A stretch of 64,000 nt of DNA from an uncultured Bacteroides sp. (GCA_900766195.1 CAAFUN010000032.1:1-64000), one strand, 5' to 3'. Counted from the first letter of the stretch, positions 8,162 through 17,881 are shown. Notes: a model not told the origin generated them from the letters alone. Numbers and translations: made by a program.

Positions 8162-9139
8162 ATGGATAGCTTGTACATGCCTTTAGTTTCAATTATTATA
8201 CCAGTTTATAATGCTGGAAATTATATTGCGTCATGCCTTCAAAGTGTCATAGAACAAACATATAGAAATGTTGAAATAATAGTTGTTAATGACGGCAGTA
8301 TAGATAATAGTTTGGAGCTTATACAGAAATACAGTCAACTAGATAAGCGTATAGTTGTTGTCAATAAAAGAAATCAGGGCCTTCCATTAGCTAGAAAGTC
8401 AGGGATTGATATTGCACATGGGGAATATATTCAGCATCTTGATAGTGATGATACTTTACTTAATAATGCCATTGAACTCTTGGTTAATAGAGCTGTAGAG
8501 ACTAATGCTGATATTGTTGCCGCTCCTTTCTATTTTTGTTATCTGGGAAAAGAACCAATATTGTCGGTTCCTCTGAATTTTGATATTACTTCTAGCTTAG
8601 ATTATTATCGTGAGATTTTACGAAATAGGGCATACTGGAGTGTATGGGCCAATTTTCAGAAGCGCTCTCTTTATGACTATAACGTAGAAACAATACCGGA
8701 TATTTCTTTTGGAGAGGATGCTATATTAATGACTCAACTTATTTTTTCTGCTCAGAGAATAGCCTCGTTAAGTGTGCCAATTTTAAGATATAATAGATTT
8801 CCGACTTCGATGTCTTTTGCGCCTAATAGTCAGAAATATAAAGATTTTAGAGCTTATCAATTATGGATAGAGGAGTACTTAAAGAACAAGAATGTTTTTG
8901 AAAAACTGCAAGAGGAAATAGCTTTTATGCACCTTCAAGCAACATTCTTAAGCCTCTCTTGGGGTGAGTTTAATGATTTTGATAAGGATATGAAGCGGCT
9001 TATACAAGATTTGAATGCTTACCCGGACTTAGATACTTCGTTGTCAAGAAGAGCTCGAAAAATAGTACGTGCTTATAGGATATCTCCTTGTTTAGGCCAT
9101 TTACGCCTGATGTATTATCGAAAGAGAAATAAGCTATGA
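8162..9139 (+). CDS. Glycosyltransferase family 2
   Basis: This 325-residue GT-A enzyme has VSIIIPVYNAGNYIASCL, VVNDGSIDNS at about 42-51, and HLDSDDT as the DxD site near 93-99. FGEDAILMTQ supplies the later acidic pair. It begins ATGGATAGC at 8162; an internal ATG six codons on is also possible. Its stop overlaps the start of the GT11-like gene by 4 nt (9136-9139). It is the third GT2 of the operon, so the unit assembled here probably has at least five sugars or substituents. Confidence 0.9.
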   Translation: MDSLYMPLVSIIIPVYNAGNYIASCLQSVIEQTYRNVEIIVVNDGSIDNSLELIQKYSQLDKRIVVVNKRNQGLPLARKSGIDIAHGEYIQHLDSDDTLLNNAIELLVNRAVETNADIVAAPFYFCYLGKEPILSVPLNFDITSSLDYYREILRNRAYWSVWANFQKRSLYDYNVETIPDISFGEDAILMTQLIFSAQRIASLSVPILRYNRFPTSMSFAPNSQKYKDFRAYQLWIEEYLKNKNVFEKLQEEIAFMHLQATFLSLSWGEFNDFDKDMKRLIQDLNAYPDLDTSLSRRARKIVRAYRISPCLGHLRLMYYRKRNKL

Positions 9140-10053
9140 TAAAGGATAATATATATGGTATATTAGAATATAAGTTATATCGCTTTCTTCTTAAAAATCA
9201 TATTATACCATCACAAGTTATCCTTTTGATGGATGGAGGTATTTGTTCACAGATGCATCAGTATTTGTTGGGCCAACTGTATGCACAGAAAGGGAATAGA
9301 ATTCGTTATGACTTAAGTTTCTATGAGAGCTGGGGCAGTGATTTGGAACAGAACTTTGTTCGGAATTTCGATTTGTTAAAGGCTTTCCCTTATCTACCAT
9401 TTCGCAGAGCTTCTGCAACTGCTATTCGGGTATATAAAAAAAAGTATTTTGTACCAGGCAATAACTCGGGCGTACGTTTAAACAACTTTGATTTTCTACA
9501 GCAAGTTCCTCCTATCTATTTGGGAGGTTATTATCATTTACCTCCTAAAATCTGGTTAGAAACCTTTCAACAACTATTTAAATTGAGATTAGATGTGTTG
9601 GATGTTACTAATCGTAAAATGTATGATGAGATACAAAGGAGAAGAAACTCTGTAGCAGTTCACGTACGAAGAGGTGACTTAAAGGTGGAACGCTTTGATT
9701 ATGGCAAGCCTGCAAGTGAAGATTATTTTAAGGATGCCATATTATATCTAAAACAGAAGACTGTTGATCCCTATTTTTACTTTTTCTCTGATGAACCAGT
9801 ATGGATATCTGAAACATTAATTCCACAATTAAATCTTGTTGATCAATATAAGGTTGTAGATATTAACGGTTCAGATAAAGGCTATATGGACCTCTTTTTG
9901 ATTGCTTCTTGTAAACATCAAGTTACAAGTAAGGGCACTTTAGGAAAATATGGTGCTATTATGCAGGATAGCCCTGACAAGATAGTAATCTTATGCAATG
10001 ATGATATTGAATATTCATGGAGATCATTACTGTATAATCCGGTGTTTCTTTGA
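9136..10053 (+). CDS. GT11-like alpha-1,2-fucosyltransferase
   Basis: The 305-residue protein carries the two signatures of GT11 enzymes. A Gly/Gln motif lies near the N-terminus (MDGGICSQMHQYLLGQLYA, residues about 30-48). VAVHVRRGDL, the HxRRGD GDP-fucose binding motif, lies at about 174-183. FYFFSDEPVW and a late DLFLIASCKHQVTSKGTL block match motifs II and III. Fucose at the end of a surface glycan is common in Bacteroides and can mimic host glycans; that role is inference. It is the last gene of the plus operon and converges on a DUF6492 gene 15 bp away. Confidence 0.8.
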   Translation: MIKDNIYGILEYKLYRFLLKNHIIPSQVILLMDGGICSQMHQYLLGQLYAQKGNRIRYDLSFYESWGSDLEQNFVRNFDLLKAFPYLPFRRASATAIRVYKKKYFVPGNNSGVRLNNFDFLQQVPPIYLGGYYHLPPKIWLETFQQLFKLRLDVLDVTNRKMYDEIQRRRNSVAVHVRRGDLKVERFDYGKPASEDYFKDAILYLKQKTVDPYFYFFSDEPVWISETLIPQLNLVDQYKVVDINGSDKGYMDLFLIASCKHQVTSKGTLGKYGAIMQDSPDKIVILCNDDIEYSWRSLLYNPVFL

Positions 10054-10068
10054 TAGACCAATGCCCTA

Positions 10069-10923
10069 TCATAAGTGGTATTTGTGAATAAGATTAATTA
10101 TTCGTTCTTCAAGATTATTGCGTAATCTGTGCAGGCGTTTATGAGGATTGCTCCAGCTTTCCAACGAAATTGTGTCATAGTCTTTTGAGAGTTTATAGAG
10201 AGTATGTCGAGATACACCACGACTAAAAATTTTCCCTCCTTCTCTGAAAGTACGCAGCTCTCTGAGAGTGAATGCTTCCGGGTAATTGCAATGGCAGAAT
10301 GTGCCATAACTCTCAAACTCTGAAAAACCGTTTGGCTCGTCTGTAGGACTCGCATTGATTATTTTATCATACCATGTTTCCCCTGGGATATTTGCTTTAT
10401 TTATTTTCTGTATTAGTTCTAGCATAATTGTTCGAGAGATTATCATGTGCTCGGCTATGAAAGAGTAGTCTACTTCTTTGCCATAACCTATTAATGCCTT
10501 GAGTGTGCTGAAGTACGCTTTATGATGTTCTGTCTTTGGGGTAAATACCATTTTTCCATTTTCCAAAAAAGACAGTTTGTTTAGAGGAATTGTGTCGCTA
10601 TCCCATATTAAATAAAAGTCTTTAGCATATGGACTTAGCGCAAATCCCATTTTGATGAACTGTTGATAGTACCAGCCAAATCTATACTCACATGTGAAAT
10701 GTTGATCAGCAATAGCTTTTAGTAAGTTTCTGTCTGGGATTATGCATTCTTCATCAATAAGTATGATATTGTATTTATTTCTAAAATGCCTTGAGAAAAA
10801 CCTGAAATTACATTTATTGGTTATAATATAAATACTATTATATGTAATTGTTCTATGTATATGAAAGATGTTTTTTTTCACTATAAAACAGTCTCTGGGA
10901 GAAACGCAAATGACAATATCCAT
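10069..10923 (-). CDS. DUF6492-like putative glycosyltransferase
   Basis: The 284-residue protein resembles the DUF6492 family found in polysaccharide clusters. It has FGWYYQQFIKM near residue 83, then FYLIWDSDTIPL at about 103-114 with a DxD-type motif that would bind metal and nucleotide sugar. EHMIISRTIML and FSEFESYGTFC follow, both usual in this group. These motifs suggest a GT-A-fold transferase, but I know of no demonstrated activity. It is convergent with the fucosyltransferase gene and stands alone on the minus strand. Codon use looks like its neighbours, AT-rich. Confidence 0.65.
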   Translation of the reverse strand: MDIVICVSPRDCFIVKKNIFHIHRTITYNSIYIITNKCNFRFFSRHFRNKYNIILIDEECIIPDRNLLKAIADQHFTCEYRFGWYYQQFIKMGFALSPYAKDFYLIWDSDTIPLNKLSFLENGKMVFTPKTEHHKAYFSTLKALIGYGKEVDYSFIAEHMIISRTIMLELIQKINKANIPGETWYDKIINASPTDEPNGFSEFESYGTFCHCNYPEAFTLRELRTFREGGKIFSRGVSRHTLYKLSKDYDTISLESWSNPHKRLHRLRNNLEERIINLIHKYHL

Positions 10924-11208
10924 ATGATTCTTTTATCTTTTTCTGTATTCTTACTTCCTCTTTTTCTGCATTATCAATGTATAGGTAGGTAGTCAAGTAT
11001 ATATATTATACCGAATTGGTATTATCTTCATTGTAATAGTATGTGTAGCGTAGCTGTATTATTACTCGCAAATATAATACTTTATTTATCTGGAGTCATT
11101 CAAAGTAGTAAATAATTATGTTGCCTTATTCTTCCTTTTGCTAAGGCTATTGCTTTCTCCGTTCTTATCTACATTTTCTTTCATCTTTTCCTATATATAT
11201 ATAGTATG

Positions 11209-11288
11209 CTCACAGTTGTTACTCATCTTGCTTACAATTGTGAGTTAAAAGAGTCATTAATGTAAGCAAGATGAGTAACAACTGTGAG
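11209..11288. repeat. Perfect 28-bp inverted repeat with 24-bp spacer
   Basis: The left arm 11209-11236 and right arm 11261-11288 are exact reverse complements. The spacer 11237-11260 overlaps a third, near-identical copy of the arm's outer end: ACAATTGTGAG at 11234-11244, against ACAACTGTGAG at 11278-11288. There is no T-run on either side, so a simple intrinsic terminator is unlikely. The spacer is too short to hold an invertible promoter. It could be a cruciform or operator, an RNA hairpin, or the two ends of a lost mobile element. Confidence 0.85.
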
Positions 11289-11521
11289 TAATATAGATAT
11301 GCTTAACGTTCAACGGAGGAAAGACTCAGGTTTATCAGAAGAAAGCTAGGGCTTTAACAGAAGCTGCATCAGGTATTGGCGAATTATGAATTAGAGTAAA
11401 TGTCTTGTTCATATAGTTATCTCCACGCCGAAGATTGATTATCTATGAAGTAATATACGGAGGTATGAGGGTAAATGAAGCAAATTGTTAGCTCTGTGCA
11501 TTCAGTTAATGGATTTTCTTG

Positions 11522-11529
11522 TATCTTTG
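11522..11529 (+). promoter_or_regulatory. Candidate -7 promoter element of the MsbA-like gene
   Basis: TATCTTTG matches TAnnTTTG and lies 30 nt ahead of the ATG at 11560. No good TTTG is seen at the expected -33 spacing, so support is partial. Confidence 0.4.
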
Positions 11530-11559
11530 ACCCCTCAATAATTTACTTGACTATAAGCA

Positions 11560-13398
11560 ATGAAGGAATTTTGGCAATTGATGCGACGATTTGTGTCGCC
11601 GTACAAAAAATATATGGGATGGGCTGTCGTCCTCAATATTCTGTCGGCAGTATTTAATGTGTTTTCATTTACTTTACTGATCCCTATTTTAAATATCTTA
11701 TTCAAAACAGGGCAGGACTCGCATGTGTATCAGTACATGGAGTGGGGAAGCGGTAGCCTGAAGGAGGTGTGCGTGAATAACTTTTATTACTATGTTACGC
11801 AACTCATTACCACGTATGGTCCTGTAACTACGCTTTTGTTTATGGGCATTTTTCTGGCTATTATGACGATGCTTAAAACGTCTTGTTACTTTGCTTCTTC
11901 GGCGGTAATGATCCCGTTGCGTACTGGAGTAGTGCGTGATATTCGCATTATGGTTTATTCTAAGGTGATGCATTTGCCATTGAGTTTCTTTTCGGAAGAA
12001 CGCAAAGGCGATATCATTGCACGCATGAGTGGCGATGTGGGCGAAATAGAGAATTCTATCACAAGTTCGCTGGACATGTTGATGAAGAATCCTATTCTTA
12101 TTCTTCTTTATTTCGGTACACTGCTTGTTACAAGCTGGCAACTAACACTTTTCACCATCCTTGTATTGCCCGGTATGGGCTGGCTGATGGGAAAGGTGGG
12201 CAAGAAGTTGAAACGGCAGTCGCTCGAAGCACAAAGTAAATGGAGTGATACCATGTCTCAATTGGAAGAGACTTTAGGCGGACTACGCATCATTAAAGCA
12301 TTTATTGCTGAAGATAAGATGATAGACCGTTTTGCTAAATGCAGTAATGAACTGCGTGATGCATCAAACAGAGTGGCTATACGTCAGACTTTGGCTCATC
12401 CTATGAGTGAATTCTTGGGGACATTGCTTATTGTATTTGTTCTCTGGTTTGGTGGTATCCTTATCTTGGGAGATCGCTCTTCCATCAATGCCTCTACCTT
12501 TATCTTTTATATGGTTATCCTATATAGTATTATTAATCCATTGAAAGATTTCGCTAAGGCTGGATATAACATCCCTAAGGGATTGGCATCAATGGAACGT
12601 GTGGATAAGATTTTGAAAGCCGAGAACCCCATAAAAGAGATCCCCAATCCGTTGCCATTGAAGGGGATGGGCGATAAGATTGAATTTAAGGATGTGCACT
12701 TCAGTTACGATGGGAAAAGAGAAGTGCTGAAAGGTATAAACTTGTCAATTCATAAAGGAAAGACTGTAGCCTTGGTAGGTCAGTCGGGATCAGGTAAATC
12801 TACATTGGTTGATCTGCTTCCGCGGTATCGTGATGTAGAGTCGGGCGAGATACTTATTGATGGCATTAATATAAAGGACGTACGCATACACGATTTGAGA
12901 AGCTTAATCGGCAATGTCAATCAAGAAGCAATTCTCTTTAATGATACTTTTTTTAATAATATAGCATTTGGTGTAGATAATGCGACTATAGAGCAGGTCG
13001 TAGAAGCGGCTAAGATAGCCAATGCTCATGACTTCATTATGGAAACGGAGAATGGCTACGACACTAATATTGGCGACCGTGGCGGAAAACTTTCAGGTGG
13101 TCAGCGTCAGCGCATCAGTATTGCACGTGCTATTTTGAAGAATCCACCCATACTTATTCTTGATGAGGCTACCTCTGCACTCGACACCGAGTCGGAACGT
13201 CTGGTGCAGGAGGCTTTGGAACGATTGATGAAGACCCGTACCACTATTGCTATTGCCCACCGGTTATCTACTATAAGGAATGCTGATGAAATCTGTGTCA
13301 TGTTTGAGGGAGAGATTGTTGAGCGTGGCGTACACGAAGAACTTTTGAAAAAGAATGGCTATTATAAGCGCTTAAATGATATGCAATCTTTAGGGTAA
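11560..13398 (+). CDS. MsbA-like ABC exporter (permease-ATPase fusion)
   Basis: The 612-residue half-transporter has an N-terminal six-helix ABC exporter domain (about 1-330) followed by an ATPase domain. The ATPase has Walker A GQSGSGKST at about 406-414, signature LSGGQRQR near 511, Walker B ILILDEATSALD near 531, and the H-loop IAHRLST near 567. This is the type I exporter layout of MsbA, which flips lipid A-core across the inner membrane as a homodimer. The short cytoplasmic start (MKEFWQLMRRFVSPYKK) is typical of Bacteroidales homologs. Its position beside an LPS-type glycan cluster supports lipid or glycolipid export, but the substrate is inferred. A strong hairpin follows the gene. Confidence 0.85.
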   Translation: MKEFWQLMRRFVSPYKKYMGWAVVLNILSAVFNVFSFTLLIPILNILFKTGQDSHVYQYMEWGSGSLKEVCVNNFYYYVTQLITTYGPVTTLLFMGIFLAIMTMLKTSCYFASSAVMIPLRTGVVRDIRIMVYSKVMHLPLSFFSEERKGDIIARMSGDVGEIENSITSSLDMLMKNPILILLYFGTLLVTSWQLTLFTILVLPGMGWLMGKVGKKLKRQSLEAQSKWSDTMSQLEETLGGLRIIKAFIAEDKMIDRFAKCSNELRDASNRVAIRQTLAHPMSEFLGTLLIVFVLWFGGILILGDRSSINASTFIFYMVILYSIINPLKDFAKAGYNIPKGLASMERVDKILKAENPIKEIPNPLPLKGMGDKIEFKDVHFSYDGKREVLKGINLSIHKGKTVALVGQSGSGKSTLVDLLPRYRDVESGEILIDGINIKDVRIHDLRSLIGNVNQEAILFNDTFFNNIAFGVDNATIEQVVEAAKIANAHDFIMETENGYDTNIGDRGGKLSGGQRQRISIARAILKNPPILILDEATSALDTESERLVQEALERLMKTRTTIAIAHRLSTIRNADEICVMFEGEIVERGVHEELLKKNGYYKRLNDMQSLG

Positions 13399-13547
13399 GA
13401 GCGCATTAAAGCTGAGGCTTAGATACGGCTCTTTCTTGTCTATCAGTATTTTTAGATTAGTGTGCCTTACTTTTGATAAAATCTCGACTCTTACAGATAG
13501 AACGGTGTATGCCGGAGGATAAACGTATTGAAAGATAAAAAGATAAT

Positions 13548-13587
13548 AGAACGCCCTTGTTACAAGATACTGTAACAAGGGCGTTCT
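13548..13587. terminator. Bidirectional terminator hairpin
   Basis: A 17-bp perfect stem (left 13548-13564, right 13571-13587) with a six-base loop lies between the convergent MsbA-like gene and the GH18-NodB-GT2 gene. No long T-run follows on either strand, but position and stability suit a two-way terminator. Confidence 0.7.
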
Positions 13588-13627
13588 TATGAAAGAGGGG
13601 CTTTTGACACCCTTCTAATATAATGTA

Positions 13628-16600
13628 CTACTTTCCTTGTGGCACGTTTACGTCACCCACATTGCCCGAACGTTTCAGTACTCCCCAGCTTTGCAACTCT
13701 CCTTTGATTGCCTTTCTGTAGCTTTTGAATAATACGACATACATAATCCAACGATAACCAAATCGTTGCGGAATAATCCAAAACAGTTTCAGCAGATTCT
13801 GTCGTTCAATGATGTAGGCATAGATAGATACACTAGCATCAACTAGCATAAATAGCAAGTAATAAATAGCAATCTTACCGGCATTACCTGTGAACAGCCC
13901 AAATAGCATGAAGAGATCGGCTAACGGTGAGAATGTAGGTATGATAAACTGAAATACCAACATGTTGGGCATTGCCCACAGTCCAAGTCCTTTGTATTTA
14001 GGGTTGAACAGCGTGTCGCGATGTTTCCAGAATGTCTGCATTACGCCAAAGCTCCAACGAGTACGTTGTTTGATGAATTGCTTCACACTTTCCGGAGCCT
14101 CGGTCATAGCTATTGCATCATTCTCGTTTTGAATGATATATCCCGCACGTAGTATGCGTATGGTCAAGTCACAATCTTCGGCTAGTGTGTCTGTGGTAAG
14201 ACCTCCTGCCGCATCAAGTGCCGAACGTCGGAATGCACCGATAGCGCCCGGCACTACCGTGATAGCATTAATATTGGCGTAGGCCATACGGTCGAAGTTC
14301 TGGCTGGTGGTGTACTCTATAGCTTGCCACTTAGTGAGCATATTCAATTGATTGCCCACTTTTACGTTTCCTGCTACGGCACCTATCTTTCCACAGTCTT
14401 TACCCTGAACGAAGTGCCTCATCATCAGCGATACGGCATTGGGGTAAAGTTTGGTGTCCGCATCAATACATACCACGAAAGGTGCTTCGGTGTGTGCTAT
14501 GCCAAAGTTTAATGCCGAAGCTTTTCCACCGTTGGGCTTGGTCAGGATTACTATCTTGGGATGTCCGGAAAGAGCCTCTTTCACCCGTTTGTAGGTCTCA
14601 TCCTTGCTACCGTCGTCCACAAAGATTATATTGAAATTGGGATAATCTTGTAGAAGCAGATTATTGAGTGAAGACACGGCATTTACCTCTTCATTATAAC
14701 CTGGCACAATAATGGAAACAAGAGGAGCTTGGTCTGCAGGAATAGCTTTTAGATGTAATCGCCTGTTTTTTCGTCTTTCACGGTATGTCAGTATAATCAT
14801 GAACACAAATCGTCCCATACCGAGAATAATGAACACGATGAAAAGAGCAGTCAGCGCGTTTACAATCCAATAGGTCACAGATGCCAGTGCCAGATTGCTC
14901 TGCATGATATAATACTCTTCTCCTTTGGGAATTGGAGGCATTAACTGGTCTTTATTCTCCTTAAGTAAGGTAGTTAGATCGGTGAAAGTATATCCACGCT
15001 TCTGAAAATATTCTATGATCATAGGAAGCGCTTTTACTGTTTCCTCCCGGGTGTCTCCTCCGGCATCATGTAGTAAAATAATGTTTCCTCGCCCATCCTC
15101 TACTCCTTTTACTATACGGTCAAATATGGTCTGAGCTTTAATGCCCGGTTGCCAATCCTCAGGGTCAATGCTTTCGCCGATATCTAAATAGTTCTGCTTG
15201 CGCGCAATAGCAAGCGGAATGATTTCCTCCAAAGATTCCGGTTCACTGTCTGCATTATAAGGCGCCCGGAAGAGGATAGTGGTATGACCTGTAATGCATT
15301 CTATCAACAGACGTGTTAGCTTAAGCTCCAGCTCAGCTTCCTTTGGACTTACTGTTGCAATATTGGGGTGAGTAAAAGTATGGTTTCCTATGAGGTGACC
15401 TTCATCGAATATTTTCTTCACCAACGGCAGGTTTTTTTCCGCTTGAATGCCTACCAAGAAAAAGGCACCCGGTACATTATACTTTTTAAGTATGTCTAGT
15501 ATTTGAGGGGTGTATTTTTCGTCGGGTCCATCATCAAAGGTCAGGACCAACTGTTTGGGTTTGCCTGCTCCATATTGTCTGATTTGGTATTCTGTAGGTA
15601 TTTTCTCATAATGTTCTTCTGAGATTAGCATGGCTGCCGTATCCACTTCAATATTAACTTTCCCTGGATGAGGAGTGTTAAGCACATCTAGAATTTCTCC
15701 CTCACCGATGTAGTCTACATGATTCAGTATCTTGACTTTTTCAAGATCTGCAAAATTAATACCTTTGACTGCATCTGTAGATATATCCTTTTTATAGAAC
15801 TTCCATAAACGGCTGTCTTCACTACCCAAACGCCATATACTGAAACCTGCCAATGGATACTCTGCACCAAAACGCATTGTATTGAAGTTGGTGATGGCAT
15901 CGTTGAAATAAACCTGATGGGTGATGCTGTCACCATCTATATAAGCGTAACTTAGATTATAGGTATTGTTGTCAAAGTGAATTTTAGAATTACTTGTTGA
16001 TGCTCTAGCCAATGATTGTTGGAATGTTAAACTGATGTTTTCAGATTCCGACCAGTCATAGCCAAAGGCTCCCATACAGAGAATTACTTTGTCCGGATCA
16101 ACGTATTTCAGTGTGTTGTCTACAGCCGCTTCAATCCATTTCTGCGAACTTATAGGGCCTGGGTCACTTCCCAAAGAATATTCGTCGTAAGCCATAAGGC
16201 AGAAATAGTCGATGTACTTGCTTAGGGCTTTTATATTATAGTCGGTATTGAATGGCATGATGTCCATACTTAATAAAAGTCCCTTAGAATGAAAAGCTTC
16301 CGACATTTCTCTGGCGAAGCTAATCAAATGCTCGTCAGTTTGTTCGCTTAATTCCTCAAAGTCGATATTAATGCCAATGAAATTGTTTTTGAGACAAAGT
16401 TCAAGAGTATTCTCTATCAGTTTAGCCCGTTTCTGCGGAGAACGGAATATTGCACTAACTACATCTCCACGGAAAGTCTTGTTGATATTGTTACTCAACA
16501 TCGGCATGATGGGTACTCCACTCTTCCGCATCAAGTTAAAACCGCGTTGGTCTATATTAGGTTGTATCTCATGGGTCTTTGGGTTGATAAAGATCCACTC

Positions 16601-17062
16601 AGGCATCACCAGATTAAGATTTTTGATATTTCTCCGAAGAGAATAATAAGACTGAGGATCCCAAGATACATAAAATGCAGAGCGGATGCCGGCCGGCATG
16701 CTTTGCCATACGGTAAAATTTTTGTTTTTTAGTTTCTCAACTAGATGCCTGCTTCGTAGTGAGTCTTTACGACTTTGCTCACGACGTATTTTCTCATAGT
16801 CATAATGCGCTTTCTTGGCATGTATTCTGTCACGGAAACCCTTGTATTCTTTGGCCAGCTTGTTTTCCTGCATGAAAGGTTTCGTGGCGGTTATTGCACT
16901 TTTATAATCGGGTTTAAGGGGAATAGAAGGGTTTTTATCGATGACAAGTGTCACCACAAGAATAGCAATGAGAATGACTGCAATAAATGTGACAAAGCGT
17001 ATTGTCCATTTAAAACTATTCCATCTGGATTTGTTATCGGTTTGAAAAATCTGTTTACCCAT
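13628..17062 (-). CDS. GH18-like/polysaccharide deacetylase/GT2 fusion protein
   Basis: This 1144-residue protein joins three enzyme domains. One TM helix lies at about 19-41. A GH18-like domain follows (about 125-425), with FIGINIDFEEL at 228-238 carrying the DxE catalytic end and MAYDEY at 290-295. Next is a NodB deacetylase domain (about 500-700): TFDDGPD with D509/D510, metal ligands H560 and H564 in NHTFTH, RAPYN near 598 and LLHDA near 662. Two TM stretches lie near 725-757. A processive GT2 domain (about 778-1010) has DDGS 815-818, DAD 866-868, ED 961-962 and QRTRW 998-1002, followed by more TM helices. The order suggests that a beta-linked, perhaps GlcNAc, polymer is made and exported by the GT2 part and deacetylated or cut outside. 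The polymer is inferred. It lies 179 bp downstream of the RNase HI gene. Confidence 0.9.
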   Translation of the reverse strand: MGKQIFQTDNKSRWNSFKWTIRFVTFIAVILIAILVVTLVIDKNPSIPLKPDYKSAITATKPFMQENKLAKEYKGFRDRIHAKKAHYDYEKIRREQSRKDSLRSRHLVEKLKNKNFTVWQSMPAGIRSAFYVSWDPQSYYSLRRNIKNLNLVMPEWIFINPKTHEIQPNIDQRGFNLMRKSGVPIMPMLSNNINKTFRGDVVSAIFRSPQKRAKLIENTLELCLKNNFIGINIDFEELSEQTDEHLISFAREMSEAFHSKGLLLSMDIMPFNTDYNIKALSKYIDYFCLMAYDEYSLGSDPGPISSQKWIEAAVDNTLKYVDPDKVILCMGAFGYDWSESENISLTFQQSLARASTSNSKIHFDNNTYNLSYAYIDGDSITHQVYFNDAITNFNTMRFGAEYPLAGFSIWRLGSEDSRLWKFYKKDISTDAVKGINFADLEKVKILNHVDYIGEGEILDVLNTPHPGKVNIEVDTAAMLISEEHYEKIPTEYQIRQYGAGKPKQLVLTFDDGPDEKYTPQILDILKKYNVPGAFFLVGIQAEKNLPLVKKIFDEGHLIGNHTFTHPNIATVSPKEAELELKLTRLLIECITGHTTILFRAPYNADSEPESLEEIIPLAIARKQNYLDIGESIDPEDWQPGIKAQTIFDRIVKGVEDGRGNIILLHDAGGDTREETVKALPMIIEYFQKRGYTFTDLTTLLKENKDQLMPPIPKGEEYYIMQSNLALASVTYWIVNALTALFIVFIILGMGRFVFMIILTYRERRKNRRLHLKAIPADQAPLVSIIVPGYNEEVNAVSSLNNLLLQDYPNFNIIFVDDGSKDETYKRVKEALSGHPKIVILTKPNGGKASALNFGIAHTEAPFVVCIDADTKLYPNAVSLMMRHFVQGKDCGKIGAVAGNVKVGNQLNMLTKWQAIEYTTSQNFDRMAYANINAITVVPGAIGAFRRSALDAAGGLTTDTLAEDCDLTIRILRAGYIIQNENDAIAMTEAPESVKQFIKQRTRWSFGVMQTFWKHRDTLFNPKYKGLGLWAMPNMLVFQFIIPTFSPLADLFMLFGLFTGNAGKIAIYYLLFMLVDASVSIYAYIIERQNLLKLFWIIPQRFGYRWIMYVVLFKSYRKAIKGELQSWGVLKRSGNVGDVNVPQGK

Positions 17063-17241
17063 ATCGTTGTATTAATATATATAGATGATACTACTAAAGA
17101 CCAATTGAAAACTCCTTTTGCAAAGAAATAATATCTATGTAAAAAAACGGCTGCAAAAATAGGATTAATTTCTTTTCTCTGTTTTGTTTTAATAATTTAT
17201 ATTTTAGGGATTTATAGATTTTTGCACAGAAAGCGAGGATT

Positions 17242-17874
17242 CTATTTTCTACCAAAATCAGCAGGAATCTCTCCCCATTCACGCGTTTCCCATTTTATTA
17301 TTGATGTGGAGTATTTATTATCCTTCAGCCATTTCTCTGCACGCTCTATCAGTCGGAAGAGTTCTTCCGTTTTTTTATCGCGGGGGAGCTTCGTCTTACA
17401 TTTCTTTTGCCTTATCCAACTGATGGCGATTGCGCTATCGCTATATATGGGCATGTCGAATCCTTTTTGTTTAAGAAGTGCCAGCCCATGTACAATACCT
17501 AGAAATTCACCGATATTATTAGTTCCATATACCGGTCCGAAATGAAAAATCTCTTGTCTGCTGGCTATATGCACTCCACGATACTCCATCATGCCTGGAT
17601 TACCACTACAGGCGGCATCTACGGCTAGGCTATTGTCTATTACAGAGGATGGGTAAGAGACCGCTATAGTGCACTTTTTATTAGAGTTGGGCGATGCGGT
17701 CTTAAAGTATTCGTATGGAGATGACTCTAAGGCTTTCTGAGCTTCTTCCAGAGACTCAAAAGATTTGTATTTGGCACCTTCAAAGCCCTTTGTTTGTAGC
17801 TGGCAGTCCGTCCAGGAAGTATATATTCCTGGATTAACTCCTTTCCAAACAACATAAAATTTTTCTTTCCCCAT
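17242..17874 (-). CDS. rnhA: Ribonuclease HI with N-terminal viroplasmin domain
   Basis: The 210-residue protein starts with a viroplasmin/RNase HI N-terminal domain (FYVVWKGVNPGIYTSWTDC, then GAKYKSFESLEEA), which binds RNA-DNA hybrids. The catalytic domain from about residue 75 has AVDAACSGNPG (first Asp), NNIGEFLG (Glu), IYSDSAIAISW (second Asp), and a final ADFGRK in place of the usual last Asp/AD block. It removes RNA from hybrids during replication and repair. The ATG at 17874 lies just after a TACCTTTG element on the minus strand, so the transcript would have almost no leader. An RNase HII gene is also present at 38021. Confidence 0.85.
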   Translation of the reverse strand: MGKEKFYVVWKGVNPGIYTSWTDCQLQTKGFEGAKYKSFESLEEAQKALESSPYEYFKTASPNSNKKCTIAVSYPSSVIDNSLAVDAACSGNPGMMEYRGVHIASRQEIFHFGPVYGTNNIGEFLGIVHGLALLKQKGFDMPIYSDSAIAISWIRQKKCKTKLPRDKKTEELFRLIERAEKWLKDNKYSTSIIKWETREWGEIPADFGRK

Positions 17875-17881
17875 ATTTTTG

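Larger units (their letters stand above)
10924..11559. other. Non-coding region with a large inverted repeat
   Basis: These 636 bases separate the glycan cluster from the MsbA-like gene. The only strong structure is a perfect 28-bp inverted repeat at 11209-11288 (separate entry). A TATCTTTG at 11522-11529, 31 nt before the ABC-transporter ATG, fits a -7 promoter element. A short open stretch at about 11299-11389 ends in a stop and matches nothing I recognise. I see no RNA gene. Confidence 0.5.

Noticed and set aside
11209..11288. The 28-bp inverted repeat as an invertible promoter
   Set aside because: The spacer is only 24 bp, too short for a promoter cassette, and no recombinase gene is nearby.
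11299..11389. Short open stretch (GGKTQVYQKKARALTEAA) as a gene remnant
   Set aside because: It looks somewhat protein-like but is under 30 codons and matches no family I recognise, so no call is made.
11475..11657. Short open frame overlapping the start of the MsbA-like gene
   Set aside because: It covers the promoter and the first codons of the transporter in another frame, and the product is not protein-like.
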